A DNA stretch of 49,887 bases from Candidatus Melainabacteria bacterium (GCA_003153555.1 PLZS01000122.1:1-49887), one strand, 5' to 3'. Shown: positions 15,067 through 24,660, counted from the stretch's first letter. The notes: generated by a model from the letters alone, not told the origin. Program-made: numbers and translations.

Positions 15067-17988
15067 ATGAATCTTTCGCTAACACAAAAAATACTCTTAG
15101 TTGTGGCGATTCCATTCGCTATTCAGCTTGCCTTTCTTGGAGTCATGTCTTACAAGCTGAATAAGCTCGCTTCCGCACAAATTGCGGAACAGCGGCTCGC
15201 CAAAGTGATGATTGCGCGCGATCTCTATTTCATTGATGAACATCAACTAACTTTGTTGGCCACAGTCTATCTGGTTACTCAGGATAAGAATTGTCGGCAG
15301 CGCTGTTTTCAAGTCAGTGATGATGTAATAAGGATCTTCAATGAGTTGGCGGAGCTCTGGAAAGATGATTACGACAAGCTGAAAATCCTTAATATTGCCT
15401 GGGCAAACCATGTAGACGCTTACCGTCGGGGTCGTGAGATGCTGCTGCGTGTTGCTCCAAGGCATACTGTGTCTGAGCTGTTAGGTGGTGCCTTTGGGCA
15501 TGTGTTTTTACGGGCGTCCTTGCATCGGCAAGATTTACGCGTCAATTATTTACGACCATTGTTTCAAGAGGATGAGATTTTGAAACAACGGGAAGCAGCC
15601 TCTATCATAAAGAACGAAAGTGAAATTTATATGGTTTTGGCTTGGGGTTTGGTTGCAACTCTGATCGCGAGTATTGTTTCGGGATTGTGGTTTAGCACCT
15701 CCATATCACGGCGTCTCAAAGTGGTGCTCGCTAATATCGCTGCCCTGACAGATAGTAAGAGTCAGCTCGTCACTGTCAAAGGTAGCGATGAAATTAGTAA
15801 CTTGAACTCCTCCGTTGTAATGACCGCAAACAAGATAAGAGATGCAAAAGATTTTCAAGCTCAAACGATCGCCATCATCGCAGAAGAGCTGAACAACCCG
15901 CTCGAGGAAGTGGACACGGCTCTTGTTGAATTGAAAGAGCACGGGTTTGAAGAACTTACTGCAAAAGGCGCACAACGACTGCAAGGCGCAAGCAAAGAAA
16001 TCAATCGTCTAGAATCTCTGGTTTCGGAACTGGTCAATCTGGATATCGCTGGTCGCTCGTTAGACATCGTCGAAATTGATCTGGTTGAGATCGCTGCAAA
16101 TTGCACCAAGATCGTAGAACCGCTCGCAAAGACTAAAAATCTCACCGTTGTGCAACATGTTCCTGATGCGACTATCGTTTTTGGTGATCATGACAAAACT
16201 ATGCAGGTGCTACTAAACCTGCTATCCAATGCCGTTAAGTACTCTTCGGAAAATTCTGTTGTTGAAATTGTTGTTGCTGTCGAAGAGCAACAAGTTCGAG
16301 TCTCGGTTGCGGATCACGGACAAGGAATACCTGATGAATTTCATTCACGCATCTTTCAACGCTTTGAGCAAGCAGAAGCCGGTCAATCGGTTAAGCCTGC
16401 CAGTTCGGGACTTGGTCTTGCAATAAGTAAAGAGATTGTCGAATCGCAAGGCGGACAAATGGGTTTCACCTCAAAGTTTGGCTCAGGATCGACTTTTTGG
16501 TTTGCTCTACCAAAGTCTAAACCGCTTGAGGTGAAACAACAATCGGAAGATTCAAGGATTCACCCAAGTGGTTGGAAGCCAACCTTGTGGAAAAAAGCGA
16601 TCTTTGTAGTAGCTCTACCGATAGTGGTGCAGGGGATAACGATTGCGGCTATGTGGAAATTCTTGGAAGAAAATGCCGAGAAGATTTCTCAGTTCGAAAA
16701 AATCCCAAAAATCACTGCAATACACGCAGAACTAATGGATGGAATTACACGCGCCGGGAGTGCTTCGACACTATACAACGTGGAGAGAGACAATCAGTCG
16801 TTGAATGCAGCGAAAAAAGAGCGAAGAAGATTGCTCGACAATATCGCCAAATTGGAAAAAATCACCGCGACGGATAAGGGTGCAGATAAATTGACCACCG
16901 AGCTGATCAAGTCTATTAGAGCGCACATTGCTCTCGACGACCACTTAATCAGCGCCGACTCGAATGCAGACGTGTCGCTCTGGTATGGTAATGATGCTCC
17001 CAATAAAACTAAAACCGAAAACCTCTTTATCGACACACAAGAGCCATTGCAAGCGTTAATTGCAGAAGAATATAAATTAATGGCTAGCACTGCGAAGGAA
17101 GCCGAAGATATTAGACGTAATTTCGAGCTACTGCTGATCGGATCGGCGTTGACTACATCGCTTCTTTCTGCGGCTCTGGGTTTGTCCATCGTAAGAAGTC
17201 TAACCAAGCGAACTCGCGAAATTGCCACGGCGGCGATACGATTTTCGGATCGGCGAGAGCTATCGGTACCTAGGCCCGGCAGTGATGAACTGGCATTCGT
17301 TGATAAGCGCTTGCATGAAGCCGAGAAGAAACTTATGGAATTGGAAGTTTTTAGGGCAGAGATGATTGGTATCACAAGTCATGAATTGCGCACACCATTG
17401 ACGTCGCTCATGGCGCTCACAGAACTGATAGATAACGGCGTCTTCGGTGCGATAAACGAGAAAGGCGAATTGCTTCTGACCAAGGCTCGTTTGCGAATAG
17501 GCGAACTGATCGTTCTGATCACAAACTTGCTCGACTTGGAAAAAATGGAATCAGGAAAAATTTTGGTCACTAAGCAGCCTGTTAAGATTGAAAACGTCTT
17601 CGAAGATGTGAAGGTCGACACTGCAAAACTCGCCCAAGACAAAGGCGTAAACCTTGTAATCCATCCCTGCACGATCGAAGTTGATGCGGATAGTCGCCGC
17701 ATTAGTCAATCTTTGATCGCAGTTATTCAAAGCGTAATTCATCGGGTGCCAATGCTTTCCGAAGTGCAAGTGGAAGGCCAACAAACGGAAGATGCAGTAG
17801 TTATTACTATGAGCGCGCCGCATGGCATCGCGGTCAAAGGTTTCAACAATAAGAACAAAGAGTTCGCCCGAGAAAAGATGGCTGTTAGTTTGGCTCGTCT
17901 AACGGCCCAACAACATGGCGGTGAATTCAAGGTAGATACGTTCAATCGAGGACGAACAATGACAATGAGTTTGCCTCTAAAGACATGA
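15067..17988 (+). CDS. Double-module sensor histidine kinase A1
   Basis: 973 aa, inner membrane. Module 1: TM ~8-28, extracytoplasmic domain ~32-188, TM ~189-208, HAMP ~210-262, DHp ~263-330, CA ~370-482. In DHp1 the acceptor His is replaced by Glu (E273 in IAEELNNPL). CA1 is complete: N-box NLLSNAVKY (N388), G1 DHGQGIP (D416), G2 SGLGL. Module 2: TM ~510-530, extracytoplasmic ~531-684, TM ~685-708, HAMP, DHp2 with intact H772 in SHELRTPL, then a CA-sized domain lacking N-box Asn, G1 Asp and the G2 Gly cluster. ATP binding is thus expected only in module 1 and His phosphorylation only in module 2. No receiver domain. Its stop overlaps the ATG of a downstream kinase fragment (ATGA). No clear ribosome site. 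Confidence 0.93.
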   Translation: MNLSLTQKILLVVAIPFAIQLAFLGVMSYKLNKLASAQIAEQRLAKVMIARDLYFIDEHQLTLLATVYLVTQDKNCRQRCFQVSDDVIRIFNELAELWKDDYDKLKILNIAWANHVDAYRRGREMLLRVAPRHTVSELLGGAFGHVFLRASLHRQDLRVNYLRPLFQEDEILKQREAASIIKNESEIYMVLAWGLVATLIASIVSGLWFSTSISRRLKVVLANIAALTDSKSQLVTVKGSDEISNLNSSVVMTANKIRDAKDFQAQTIAIIAEELNNPLEEVDTALVELKEHGFEELTAKGAQRLQGASKEINRLESLVSELVNLDIAGRSLDIVEIDLVEIAANCTKIVEPLAKTKNLTVVQHVPDATIVFGDHDKTMQVLLNLLSNAVKYSSENSVVEIVVAVEEQQVRVSVADHGQGIPDEFHSRIFQRFEQAEAGQSVKPASSGLGLAISKEIVESQGGQMGFTSKFGSGSTFWFALPKSKPLEVKQQSEDSRIHPSGWKPTLWKKAIFVVALPIVVQGITIAAMWKFLEENAEKISQFEKIPKITAIHAELMDGITRAGSASTLYNVERDNQSLNAAKKERRRLLDNIAKLEKITATDKGADKLTTELIKSIRAHIALDDHLISADSNADVSLWYGNDAPNKTKTENLFIDTQEPLQALIAEEYKLMASTAKEAEDIRRNFELLLIGSALTTSLLSAALGLSIVRSLTKRTREIATAAIRFSDRRELSVPRPGSDELAFVDKRLHEAEKKLMELEVFRAEMIGITSHELRTPLTSLMALTELIDNGVFGAINEKGELLLTKARLRIGELIVLITNLLDLEKMESGKILVTKQPVKIENVFEDVKVDTAKLAQDKGVNLVIHPCTIEVDADSRRISQSLIAVIQSVIHRVPMLSEVQVEGQQTEDAVVITMSAPHGIAVKGFNNKNKEFAREKMAVSLARLTAQQHGGEFKVDTFNRGRTMTMSLPLKT

Positions 17989-18244
17989 AACTTTCTCTAA
18001 CTCAAAAAGTTCTTTTAGTAGTGGCGATTCCACTTGCCTGTCAACTAGCCTTTCTTGGAGTCATGTCTCAAAAACTGGATAGTCTTACTGCGGCACAAGC
18101 TCAACGGAGCAGCATTTTGCCAAAGTGATGATGGCGCGAGACCATTTACTGATAGACCAGCATCAAAAGCATTTACTGTTCGGAGTGTTTTGGGCAACTC
18201 AGGACGCCTCTTGTCCGCGGAGAATCGATGAAGTTCGCGCAGAT
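17949..18244 (+). repeat. 296-bp direct repeat, left copy (kinase tail plus kinase head)
   Basis: About 96% identical by eye to 21625-21918. It contains the last 13 codons of kinase A1 and the first ~85 codons of an A3-like kinase. The left copy has a 2-bp insertion near 18098-18104 that shifts the frame. Confidence 0.9.
17985..18244 (+). pseudogene. Truncated 5' fragment of an A3-like histidine kinase
   Basis: Begins with ATG overlapping the A1 stop (ATGA) and encodes a head nearly identical to kinase A3 (M-x-L-S-L-T-Q-K-V-L-L-V-V-A-I-P). A 2-bp insertion near 18098-18104 breaks the frame, and homology stops abruptly at 18244. Only the first transmembrane helix and part of the sensor domain remain, so it cannot signal. 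It shows that an A3-type gene once followed A1 directly. Confidence 0.85.
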
Positions 18245-18347
18245 TACCAAACCATTTGGACCAATTAGTTTAGCTGCCGGCGTTCGCGACATTCTTGAAG
18301 GAAGAGCAACAGTGGTTCGCTACATTTTTCTGGGTGAGAGACGCTAA
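18243..18347 (+). pseudogene. Possible receiver-domain C-terminal fragment
   Basis: Joined to the end of the kinase fragment is a 34-codon frame beginning ITKPFGPISLAAGVRDIL and ending at a TAA. The K-P-F ... L-x-x-x-V-R-x-I-L spacing is that of the last strand and helix of a response-regulator receiver domain. No upstream receiver sequence remains. It is a short match, judged by eye. Confidence 0.35.
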
Positions 18348-18432
18348 AACGCCTGCCGTCTTTTGACTCAATGACTTCTGATGGGCAAACTGTTTGCTAT
18401 CTGGTTTGTCCTGGCAAAATGTGAGCGAGAAT

Positions 18433-18463
18433 TTGAAGTTTTTAGGATTGTTCGTTATATGAT
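18433..18463 (+). promoter_or_regulatory. Promoter-like sequence immediately before kinase A2
   Basis: TATGAT (18458-18463) lies 6 bases before the A2 start codon, with TTGAAG at 18433-18438 (19-bp spacer). As with A1, the -10 box is so close to the ATG that a leaderless message is likely. There is no ribosome binding site. Confidence 0.35.
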
Positions 18464-18469
18464 CAATCC

Positions 18470-21373
18470 ATGAAGATCTCTTTGACGCACAAAATACTTC
18501 TGGTTGTGGCGATACCGCTCGCCATTCAATTGATATTTATTGCAATTATGTCTAACGATTTGAGTAAGCTCGCTGCGGCTCAAAATCGTGAACAGTACTT
18601 TGTCAAAGATGTAATGGCTCGTGATCGATATATTATCTATGAGCGCCAGCGCACTGTGTTCATGGGCATGTATATCTCAACTTTAGACGAGAGTATGCGG
18701 CGGAAATATTATGAAACTGTATCTGACGCAGCAGGCGTGTTTAATGAACTCGCCAATCTCTGGAGTGGTGACGCAGAAAGGTCACAAGTTTTAAACCAGC
18801 TTTGGCAATTCCATAGTCGTCGGGAGGAGATGACGCAAGCTGCTTTTCAACACATGGAACAAAAGAAAAACGTTGAGGAGATGATGGGCGGTTTTTCAGC
18901 CCACAGTTTGCTCGTTAGGATGATGCTGACTAGGAAAATTCCATATATCGAGCGATTTTTCGTGAAGGACCAAGAACAAAAACTTCGTGAAACTGAAGCC
19001 GTTGAGAAAAACGCAAATTCGATATATGTCTCCTTGTTCATCGGTTTGGGTGCCCTTCTGCTAGCGAGCTTGCTAAGTGGTTTGCTGTTTAGTTTCTCGA
19101 TTTCGCGACGTCTCAAGATTGTGCTGTCAAATATCGATGCTCTTGCAAACAATCAGGCTAGTCTCGTCAAAATTAAAGGTGGGGACGAAATAAGCATGTT
19201 GAATGCTGCGGTTATTGATACTGCAACGAGGATTCGAGATGCTGAGGAGTTTCAAGCTCAGACAATTGCAATCATTGCGGAAGAGCTAAACAAGCCATTG
19301 ACAGAGGTGGATGCAGCACTGCAGCAGCTGCCGAAAAACGGTTTCGAAACATTGAGTGAGAAAGGTGTCAAGCGCTTGCATGATTCGAGTGCCGAGATCA
19401 GGAGGCTGGAATCGCTAGTTTTCGAACTTGTAAATTCGGATGCGGCGGGGCGGAAACTAGACATCGTCCAAGTTGATCTTGCCGAAATGGCAACAAATTG
19501 TTTAAAGATCGTCGAGCCGCTGACGAAACTAAAATCGATTTCGATCAAGTTGGATGGTGACAAAAACTCTATTGCATTTGCAGATGGCGAGAAGACCACG
19601 CAAGTTCTGATCAACCTTCTGTCGAATGCCATCAAATATTCGCCTGAGAAATCTACAATTGAAATCGTTTTCAGTTCGACCGAACAAGAAATAAAAGTTT
19701 CGGTTCGCGACCAAGGACCTGGAATACCAAATGAATTCCATTCAAAAATCTTTCAACGCTACGAACAGGCGCACGCTGCGGGAGGTCAAAAGGCTGCAAG
19801 TTCTGGGCTTGGTTTAAAAATCAGCAAAGAGATCATCGAGTCTCAAGGCGGAAGTATCGGATTCGCGTCAAGAGTTGGTGAAGGTTCCACATTCTGGTTT
19901 TCGCTTCCAACAACAAGGCTGCAACTCACCGGTGCAATTGCGGAACAGTCGGTCAATAGAAGTTGGAAGGCAACCCTTTGGAAGAAAGCACTGCTTGTGG
20001 TGGCACTACCGATCCTGGTGCAACTGATTACGGTATCAGCTCTATTCAATTTCTTGCATCAAAACTCAGAGAGGATTGCGGAATTGGAAAAAATTACCCA
20101 AATAACCTCCTTGCACGAAAAGTTAATGACAGGAATTGCTAGGGCTGGTCTCCTCGCCATGATGTACAACCTTGACCAAGACCAGCAAGATTTGGCTTCA
20201 ATGAGAGCCGAAGGCGTTGCTCTGCGCAAAAATGTTGCAGAGTTGGAAAGAGTGACAGCCAGCGATAATGGCATAGATAGCGACACAGCAAAGCTGCTTG
20301 CTGCGATCAATGCACACATAGCATTCGAAGAGCACATAGCTCAGGCAAAGCAAAATGCCGATGTTTCTACAATTCTTGGAGTCAAAGGTTCAGATAAGAA
20401 AGAAAACTTGTTGATTGACACTCACACTCCATTGCAAGAATTGACTGCGCGGCAGAACAAATTGATTGCCAGCAACGCCCTCGCATCAGAAGAGATCAGG
20501 CACAACTTTGAAATGTTGTTGTTTGCATCTGCAATTGCGGCATCCATTGTAGCGGCTGCGTTGGGACTGTCAATCGCGAAGAGTTTGACGAGTCGCGCCA
20601 AAAAATTGGCGGTTGTAGCGCTAGAGTTTTCTGAGCATAAAGAGTTGCCTGAGCCGCTTGCTGACGATGACGAACTCGCGTTTGTAGAGCAACAACTTTA
20701 TACAGCTGGTAGAAAATTGATGGAGCTGGAAGTATTGCGAGCGGAAATGATTGGAATTACAAGCCATGAATTGAGAACACCGTTAACTTCTCTTTTTGCC
20801 TTGATTGAACTTATTGAAGCTGGCGTGTTTGGAACGGTTACAGAACAAGGCGAGAAACTTCTGGCAAAAGCGCGATTGGAAACTAGCGACTTGATTGTAT
20901 TAATCACGAATTTACTTGATCTCGAAAAAATGGAATCAGGAAAAATATTGGTGATGAAACAGAAAATGCGCGTCGAAAGTGTCTTCGATCAGATCAAATC
21001 TGATAACGTCCAACCTGCAAACAATAAGGGAATTAGTCTGACTATACAAAACTGCGAACAAGAAATCTTGGGTGACAGCGGTCGCCTCAGTCAGGCACTA
21101 ACAGCCATTATTCGTAGCATCTTGGAGCGGATTCCAACTAAATCAGATGTGTTGCTGAAATGCAAGAAGAGCCATAACAACGTAATCCTCGCACTGGAAG
21201 CGCCGCACGGAGTAGCTGTTAAGGGTTACAACAATAAGCACAGAGAGCTTGCCCGAGAACAGATGGCTATTAGTTTGGCTCGATTAACGGCTCTTCAACA
21301 CGGCGGAAACTTGCAGTTGATCACATCAAGCAAAGGGCGAATGATCGAAATTAGTCTGCCGATAGGTGCTTAG
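18470..21373 (+). CDS. Double-module sensor histidine kinase A2
   Basis: 967 aa, same layout as A1 and the most diverged of the three tandem copies. Module 1: TM ~8-28, sensor ~32-185, TM ~188-208, HAMP. DHp1 has E271 in place of His (IAEELNKPL). CA1 is complete, with N386 in NLLSNAIKY, D414 in DQGPGIP and SGLGL near 445-449. Module 2: TMs ~505-525 and ~681-703, HAMP, intact H766 in SHELRTPL, DHp2 with LLDLEKMESGK. CA2 lacks N-box Asn, G1 and G2; only its fold-like end (ARLTALQHGG ... ISLP) is kept. It sits inside a 3.4-kb segment bounded by the 296-bp direct repeats, so it appears inserted between A1 and A3. A hairpin follows the stop. Confidence 0.93.
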   Translation: MKISLTHKILLVVAIPLAIQLIFIAIMSNDLSKLAAAQNREQYFVKDVMARDRYIIYERQRTVFMGMYISTLDESMRRKYYETVSDAAGVFNELANLWSGDAERSQVLNQLWQFHSRREEMTQAAFQHMEQKKNVEEMMGGFSAHSLLVRMMLTRKIPYIERFFVKDQEQKLRETEAVEKNANSIYVSLFIGLGALLLASLLSGLLFSFSISRRLKIVLSNIDALANNQASLVKIKGGDEISMLNAAVIDTATRIRDAEEFQAQTIAIIAEELNKPLTEVDAALQQLPKNGFETLSEKGVKRLHDSSAEIRRLESLVFELVNSDAAGRKLDIVQVDLAEMATNCLKIVEPLTKLKSISIKLDGDKNSIAFADGEKTTQVLINLLSNAIKYSPEKSTIEIVFSSTEQEIKVSVRDQGPGIPNEFHSKIFQRYEQAHAAGGQKAASSGLGLKISKEIIESQGGSIGFASRVGEGSTFWFSLPTTRLQLTGAIAEQSVNRSWKATLWKKALLVVALPILVQLITVSALFNFLHQNSERIAELEKITQITSLHEKLMTGIARAGLLAMMYNLDQDQQDLASMRAEGVALRKNVAELERVTASDNGIDSDTAKLLAAINAHIAFEEHIAQAKQNADVSTILGVKGSDKKENLLIDTHTPLQELTARQNKLIASNALASEEIRHNFEMLLFASAIAASIVAAALGLSIAKSLTSRAKKLAVVALEFSEHKELPEPLADDDELAFVEQQLYTAGRKLMELEVLRAEMIGITSHELRTPLTSLFALIELIEAGVFGTVTEQGEKLLAKARLETSDLIVLITNLLDLEKMESGKILVMKQKMRVESVFDQIKSDNVQPANNKGISLTIQNCEQEILGDSGRLSQALTAIIRSILERIPTKSDVLLKCKKSHNNVILALEAPHGVAVKGYNNKHRELAREQMAISLARLTALQHGGNLQLITSSKGRMIEISLPIGA

Positions 21374-21394
21374 CAGCGTTTAGAAAAACGTTGC
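21373..21394 (+). terminator. Hairpin at the end of kinase A2
   Basis: GCAGCGTTT, loop AGAA, AAACGTTGC: a 9-bp stem with one G-U pair, starting on the stop codon. The following bases are AT-rich but without a long U-run. Probable terminator. Confidence 0.5.
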
Positions 21395-21481
21395 GATTTA
21401 ATCGTTTGGGCGCGCTATGCACTTCCAGTTTTGTCCGGAATTTATATTATTGCGATCATGGCTTCCACATGACCGCGAGAT

Positions 21482-21664
21482 ATGTCGTTTCTAGTGGGAA
21501 TAGAAAATTGTTGTATACCTAATACAGGATGTATTGATATGCCTCTTCGCTGTGATCAAAACCGACAGATCGTTGGTTGCTTCAAAATGCAAATCTCAAG
21601 CATCTGCTCTACTGCTCTTGCTTTAGGACGAACAATGACAATGAGTTTGCCTCTAAAGACATGA
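21482..21664 (+). pseudogene. Chimeric ORF ending in the A1 kinase tail
   Basis: 60 codons whose last 12 residues (GRTMTMSLPLKT) are those of kinase A1's C-terminus, reached in frame from unrelated upstream sequence. It is a duplication scar that overlaps the A3 start by ATGA. It is unlikely to be a functional protein, but reading through it could couple translation into A3. Confidence 0.6.
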
Positions 21665-21918
21665 GACTTTCTCTAACTCAAAAAGTTCTTCTAGTAGTGG
21701 CAATTCCACTTGCCTGTCAACTAGCCTTTCTTGCCGCCATGTCACAAAAACTGGATAGTCTTACTGCGGCACAAGTCACGGAGCAGCATTTTGCCAAAGT
21801 GATGATGGCGCGAGACCATTTACTGATAGACCAGCATCAAAAGCATTTACTGTTCGGAGTTTTTTGGGCAACTCAGGACGCCTCTTGTCCGCGGAGAATC
21901 GAGGAAGTTCGCGCAGAT
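21625..21918 (+). repeat. 294-bp direct repeat, right copy
   Basis: Partner of 17949-18244. Contains the A1-type tail followed by the intact head of kinase A3. Confidence 0.9.
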
Positions 21919-24576
21919 AAGGCGAGGGTTTTCAATGAGATAGCGGAGCTTTGGAAAGATAATCCAGGGCGGCTGAAAACTTTGGAGATGTGTTGGATAC
22001 GCACTCAAAACGCCGATAACTGGGGTCTATCACTCATGAAACAGCCTGAACAAAGACAGACTGTGTCAGAGTTACTAGAAGGACCATGGCGTCCCTTTTT
22101 GCGACCGTTTTTAAAACATGACCAGCCCATCGTTCAGTTGCAACCCATATTCACTGAGGATGAAAATTCAAAAAACGGGACAGCAGAGGCAATAGCGAAG
22201 AATGAGAAGGAAATTTATTTCGTTTTGGTTTTGAGCTTGGTAGCAACAGTGATTGCGAGTATTAGTTCAGGGTTATTGTTTAGTACTTCAATATCAAAGC
22301 GCCTCAAAGTTGTGCTTGCCAATATCGCCGCACTAGCAGACGGAAGCAGTGAGCTTGTCAGTGTTGAAGGTAACGATGAAATTAGCAGCCTGAACTCCTC
22401 CGTTGTCGTCACTGCCAACAAAATCAGAGAGGCCAAAGACTTTCAGGCCCAAACAATCGCCATCATTGCAGACGAATTGAACAAACCGTTGACGGCGGTG
22501 GACGCTTCTCTTAGCGAATTGGTGGACCATGGCTTTGAGGAATTGAGCGCGAAAGGTGCATTGCGACTGCAAGGCGCAAGCAACGAAATCGGACGCTTAG
22601 AATCACTGGTTTCTGAACTTGTGAACCTTGATGTCGCTGGTCGTGCATTAGACATTGTAGAAGTTGACCTAACCGAGATTGCAGACAATTGCCTGAAAAT
22701 CGTAGAACCTATCGCTAAGAATAAATCGATTAATTTGGTGCAGCATGTTCCTGAAAAAGCCGTTGTCTTTGCCGATAGCGACAAAATCACACAGGTTCTT
22801 ATAAACCTTTTGTCCAATGCCATCAAATACTCTTCAGAAAATTCCACAGTCGAAGTTGCTGTCGAAGGCGCTGAAAATGAAGTACGAGTTTCGGTTGTCG
22901 ATCACGGACAAGGCATCCCGGAAGAATTTCACAATAGAATCTTTCATCGTTTTGAACAAGCAGAATCAGGCAAGTCGATAAAGCCAGCCAGCACCGGATT
23001 GGGCCTGGCAATTAGTAAAGAGATTGTCGAATCGCAAGCCGGACAAATGGGCTTCACATCAAGGGTTGGTGTGGGATCAACCTTTTGGTTTGCTTTACCG
23101 AGATCAAAACCATCTGATGCAAAACATCAATTTGATCATTCAAGCACTCATTCAAGCGGATGGAAACCAACCTTATGGAAAAAGGCGATATTGGTAGTAG
23201 CGCTTCCAATGATAGTGCAGATGATCACAGTTGCAGCTCTCTGGAAATTCATGCAAGAGAATTCTGAAACAATTTCCGCGTATGAAAGAATCCCCAAAAT
23301 CACTGCAATACATGCAGACCTAATGGATGGAATTGCAAAGGCTGGCTTTAATGCGATGTTATTCAACGTCGATAGAGATAAAGAGTCGCTTCAGGCAGTA
23401 AAAGAGGAACGAAAAAGATTACTGGCGAAGATTTCCGAGTTGGAAACAATCACATCTACAGACCATGGCGCAGACCAATTGACCACCGAGCTTATTAAGG
23501 GTATTCGAGCCTATATTGCCCTCGACGACCACTTAATCAGCGCCGAGAAAAACGCGAATGTATCGCAATGGTATGGGTCTAAAGGTCCCAATAAAATAGA
23601 AAATCTGTTTATCGATACCCAAGTGCCACTGCAAGCTTTAATTACCCAAGAAAAGAAACTCATGGATAGCACGGCTTTGTCCTTGCAAGAGATTAAACAC
23701 AGCATCAAGCTGTCGTTGATCGTGTCAGCGGTGATGACCTTTTTTATTGCTGCGATTTTGGGCTTATCAATTGTGAAGAGTCTGACGCAGCGTGCTCAAA
23801 AAATTGCGGCAACGGCAATACGATTCTCCAACCGACGAGAGCTATCAGAGCCATCGCTAGGAAGTGATGAACTCGCATTCGTAGATAAGCGTTTATACGA
23901 ATCCAGTAAAAAACTTATGGAGCTAGAAATCTTTAGAGCTGAGGTTATTGGTATTACCAGCCATGAACTTAGAACACCACTAACATCGCTGATGGCGCTG
24001 ACCGAGCTCATGGAAAACGGAGTCTTCGGAGAGACCACTGAACGAGGAAAATCTGTTCTGGCGAATGCTCGTTTGAAGATCAGTGAACTGATAGTGCTGA
24101 TCACGAATTTGCTTGATTTGGAAAAAATGGAGTCAGGAAAAATTTTGGTGACCAAACAGCCAATTAATATTGAGAACGTGCTTGAAGAGGTGGAAGCCGA
24201 CACAGAGAGACTTGCGCAAAGCAATGGAATAAAACTGACGATCAATCTGTCCAGCATCGAGATCAATGCGGATAGTCAGCGGATTACTCAATCGCTGATC
24301 GCAGTGATTCGGAGCATCGTTGAGCGAGTGCCAATGCATTCCGATGTTGTAGTGGATTGCAAAAAAACGGGAAACGCCTTAGTCATAACTGTTGACGCAC
24401 CGCATCGTATTGCGGTCAAAGGTTTTCGTAACAAACATAGAGAATTCGCACGAGAAACAATGGCTATTAGTTTGGCTCGTCTGACAGCTCAACAACACGG
24501 TGGTGATTTGAAAGTAGTCACCTTCAATAAAGGACGAACAATCACAATGAGTTTGCCTCTAAAGACTGCTGAATAA
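21661..24576 (+). CDS. Double-module sensor histidine kinase A3
   Basis: 971 aa from the ATG at 21661; an upstream in-frame ATG would add 28 residues from the duplicated tail region, which paralogues lack. Layout as A1: TM ~8-28, sensor, TM ~186-206, HAMP, DHp1 with Asp in place of His (D271 in IADELNKPL), complete CA1 (N386, D414 in DHGQGIP, TGLGL). Module 2 has two further TMs, HAMP, intact H768 in SHELRTPL and an eroded CA2 without N, G1 or G2 residues. Sequence is closest to A1 over the catalytic parts, while the sensor domains differ more, so ligand inputs probably differ. The start overlaps the stop of the copied A1 tail (ATGA). No ribosome site. Confidence 0.93.
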   Translation: MRLSLTQKVLLVVAIPLACQLAFLAAMSQKLDSLTAAQVTEQHFAKVMMARDHLLIDQHQKHLLFGVFWATQDASCPRRIEEVRADKARVFNEIAELWKDNPGRLKTLEMCWIRTQNADNWGLSLMKQPEQRQTVSELLEGPWRPFLRPFLKHDQPIVQLQPIFTEDENSKNGTAEAIAKNEKEIYFVLVLSLVATVIASISSGLLFSTSISKRLKVVLANIAALADGSSELVSVEGNDEISSLNSSVVVTANKIREAKDFQAQTIAIIADELNKPLTAVDASLSELVDHGFEELSAKGALRLQGASNEIGRLESLVSELVNLDVAGRALDIVEVDLTEIADNCLKIVEPIAKNKSINLVQHVPEKAVVFADSDKITQVLINLLSNAIKYSSENSTVEVAVEGAENEVRVSVVDHGQGIPEEFHNRIFHRFEQAESGKSIKPASTGLGLAISKEIVESQAGQMGFTSRVGVGSTFWFALPRSKPSDAKHQFDHSSTHSSGWKPTLWKKAILVVALPMIVQMITVAALWKFMQENSETISAYERIPKITAIHADLMDGIAKAGFNAMLFNVDRDKESLQAVKEERKRLLAKISELETITSTDHGADQLTTELIKGIRAYIALDDHLISAEKNANVSQWYGSKGPNKIENLFIDTQVPLQALITQEKKLMDSTALSLQEIKHSIKLSLIVSAVMTFFIAAILGLSIVKSLTQRAQKIAATAIRFSNRRELSEPSLGSDELAFVDKRLYESSKKLMELEIFRAEVIGITSHELRTPLTSLMALTELMENGVFGETTERGKSVLANARLKISELIVLITNLLDLEKMESGKILVTKQPINIENVLEEVEADTERLAQSNGIKLTINLSSIEINADSQRITQSLIAVIRSIVERVPMHSDVVVDCKKTGNALVITVDAPHRIAVKGFRNKHREFARETMAISLARLTAQQHGGDLKVVTFNKGRTITMSLPLKTAE

Positions 24577-24660
24577 GTTTTTCTTTGTAGTCCACAATTC
24601 CATGGAGCTCTTTAGAAGAACCATTTCCGTTTTGCAACTACCATAGAAGCATAAGGTAAA

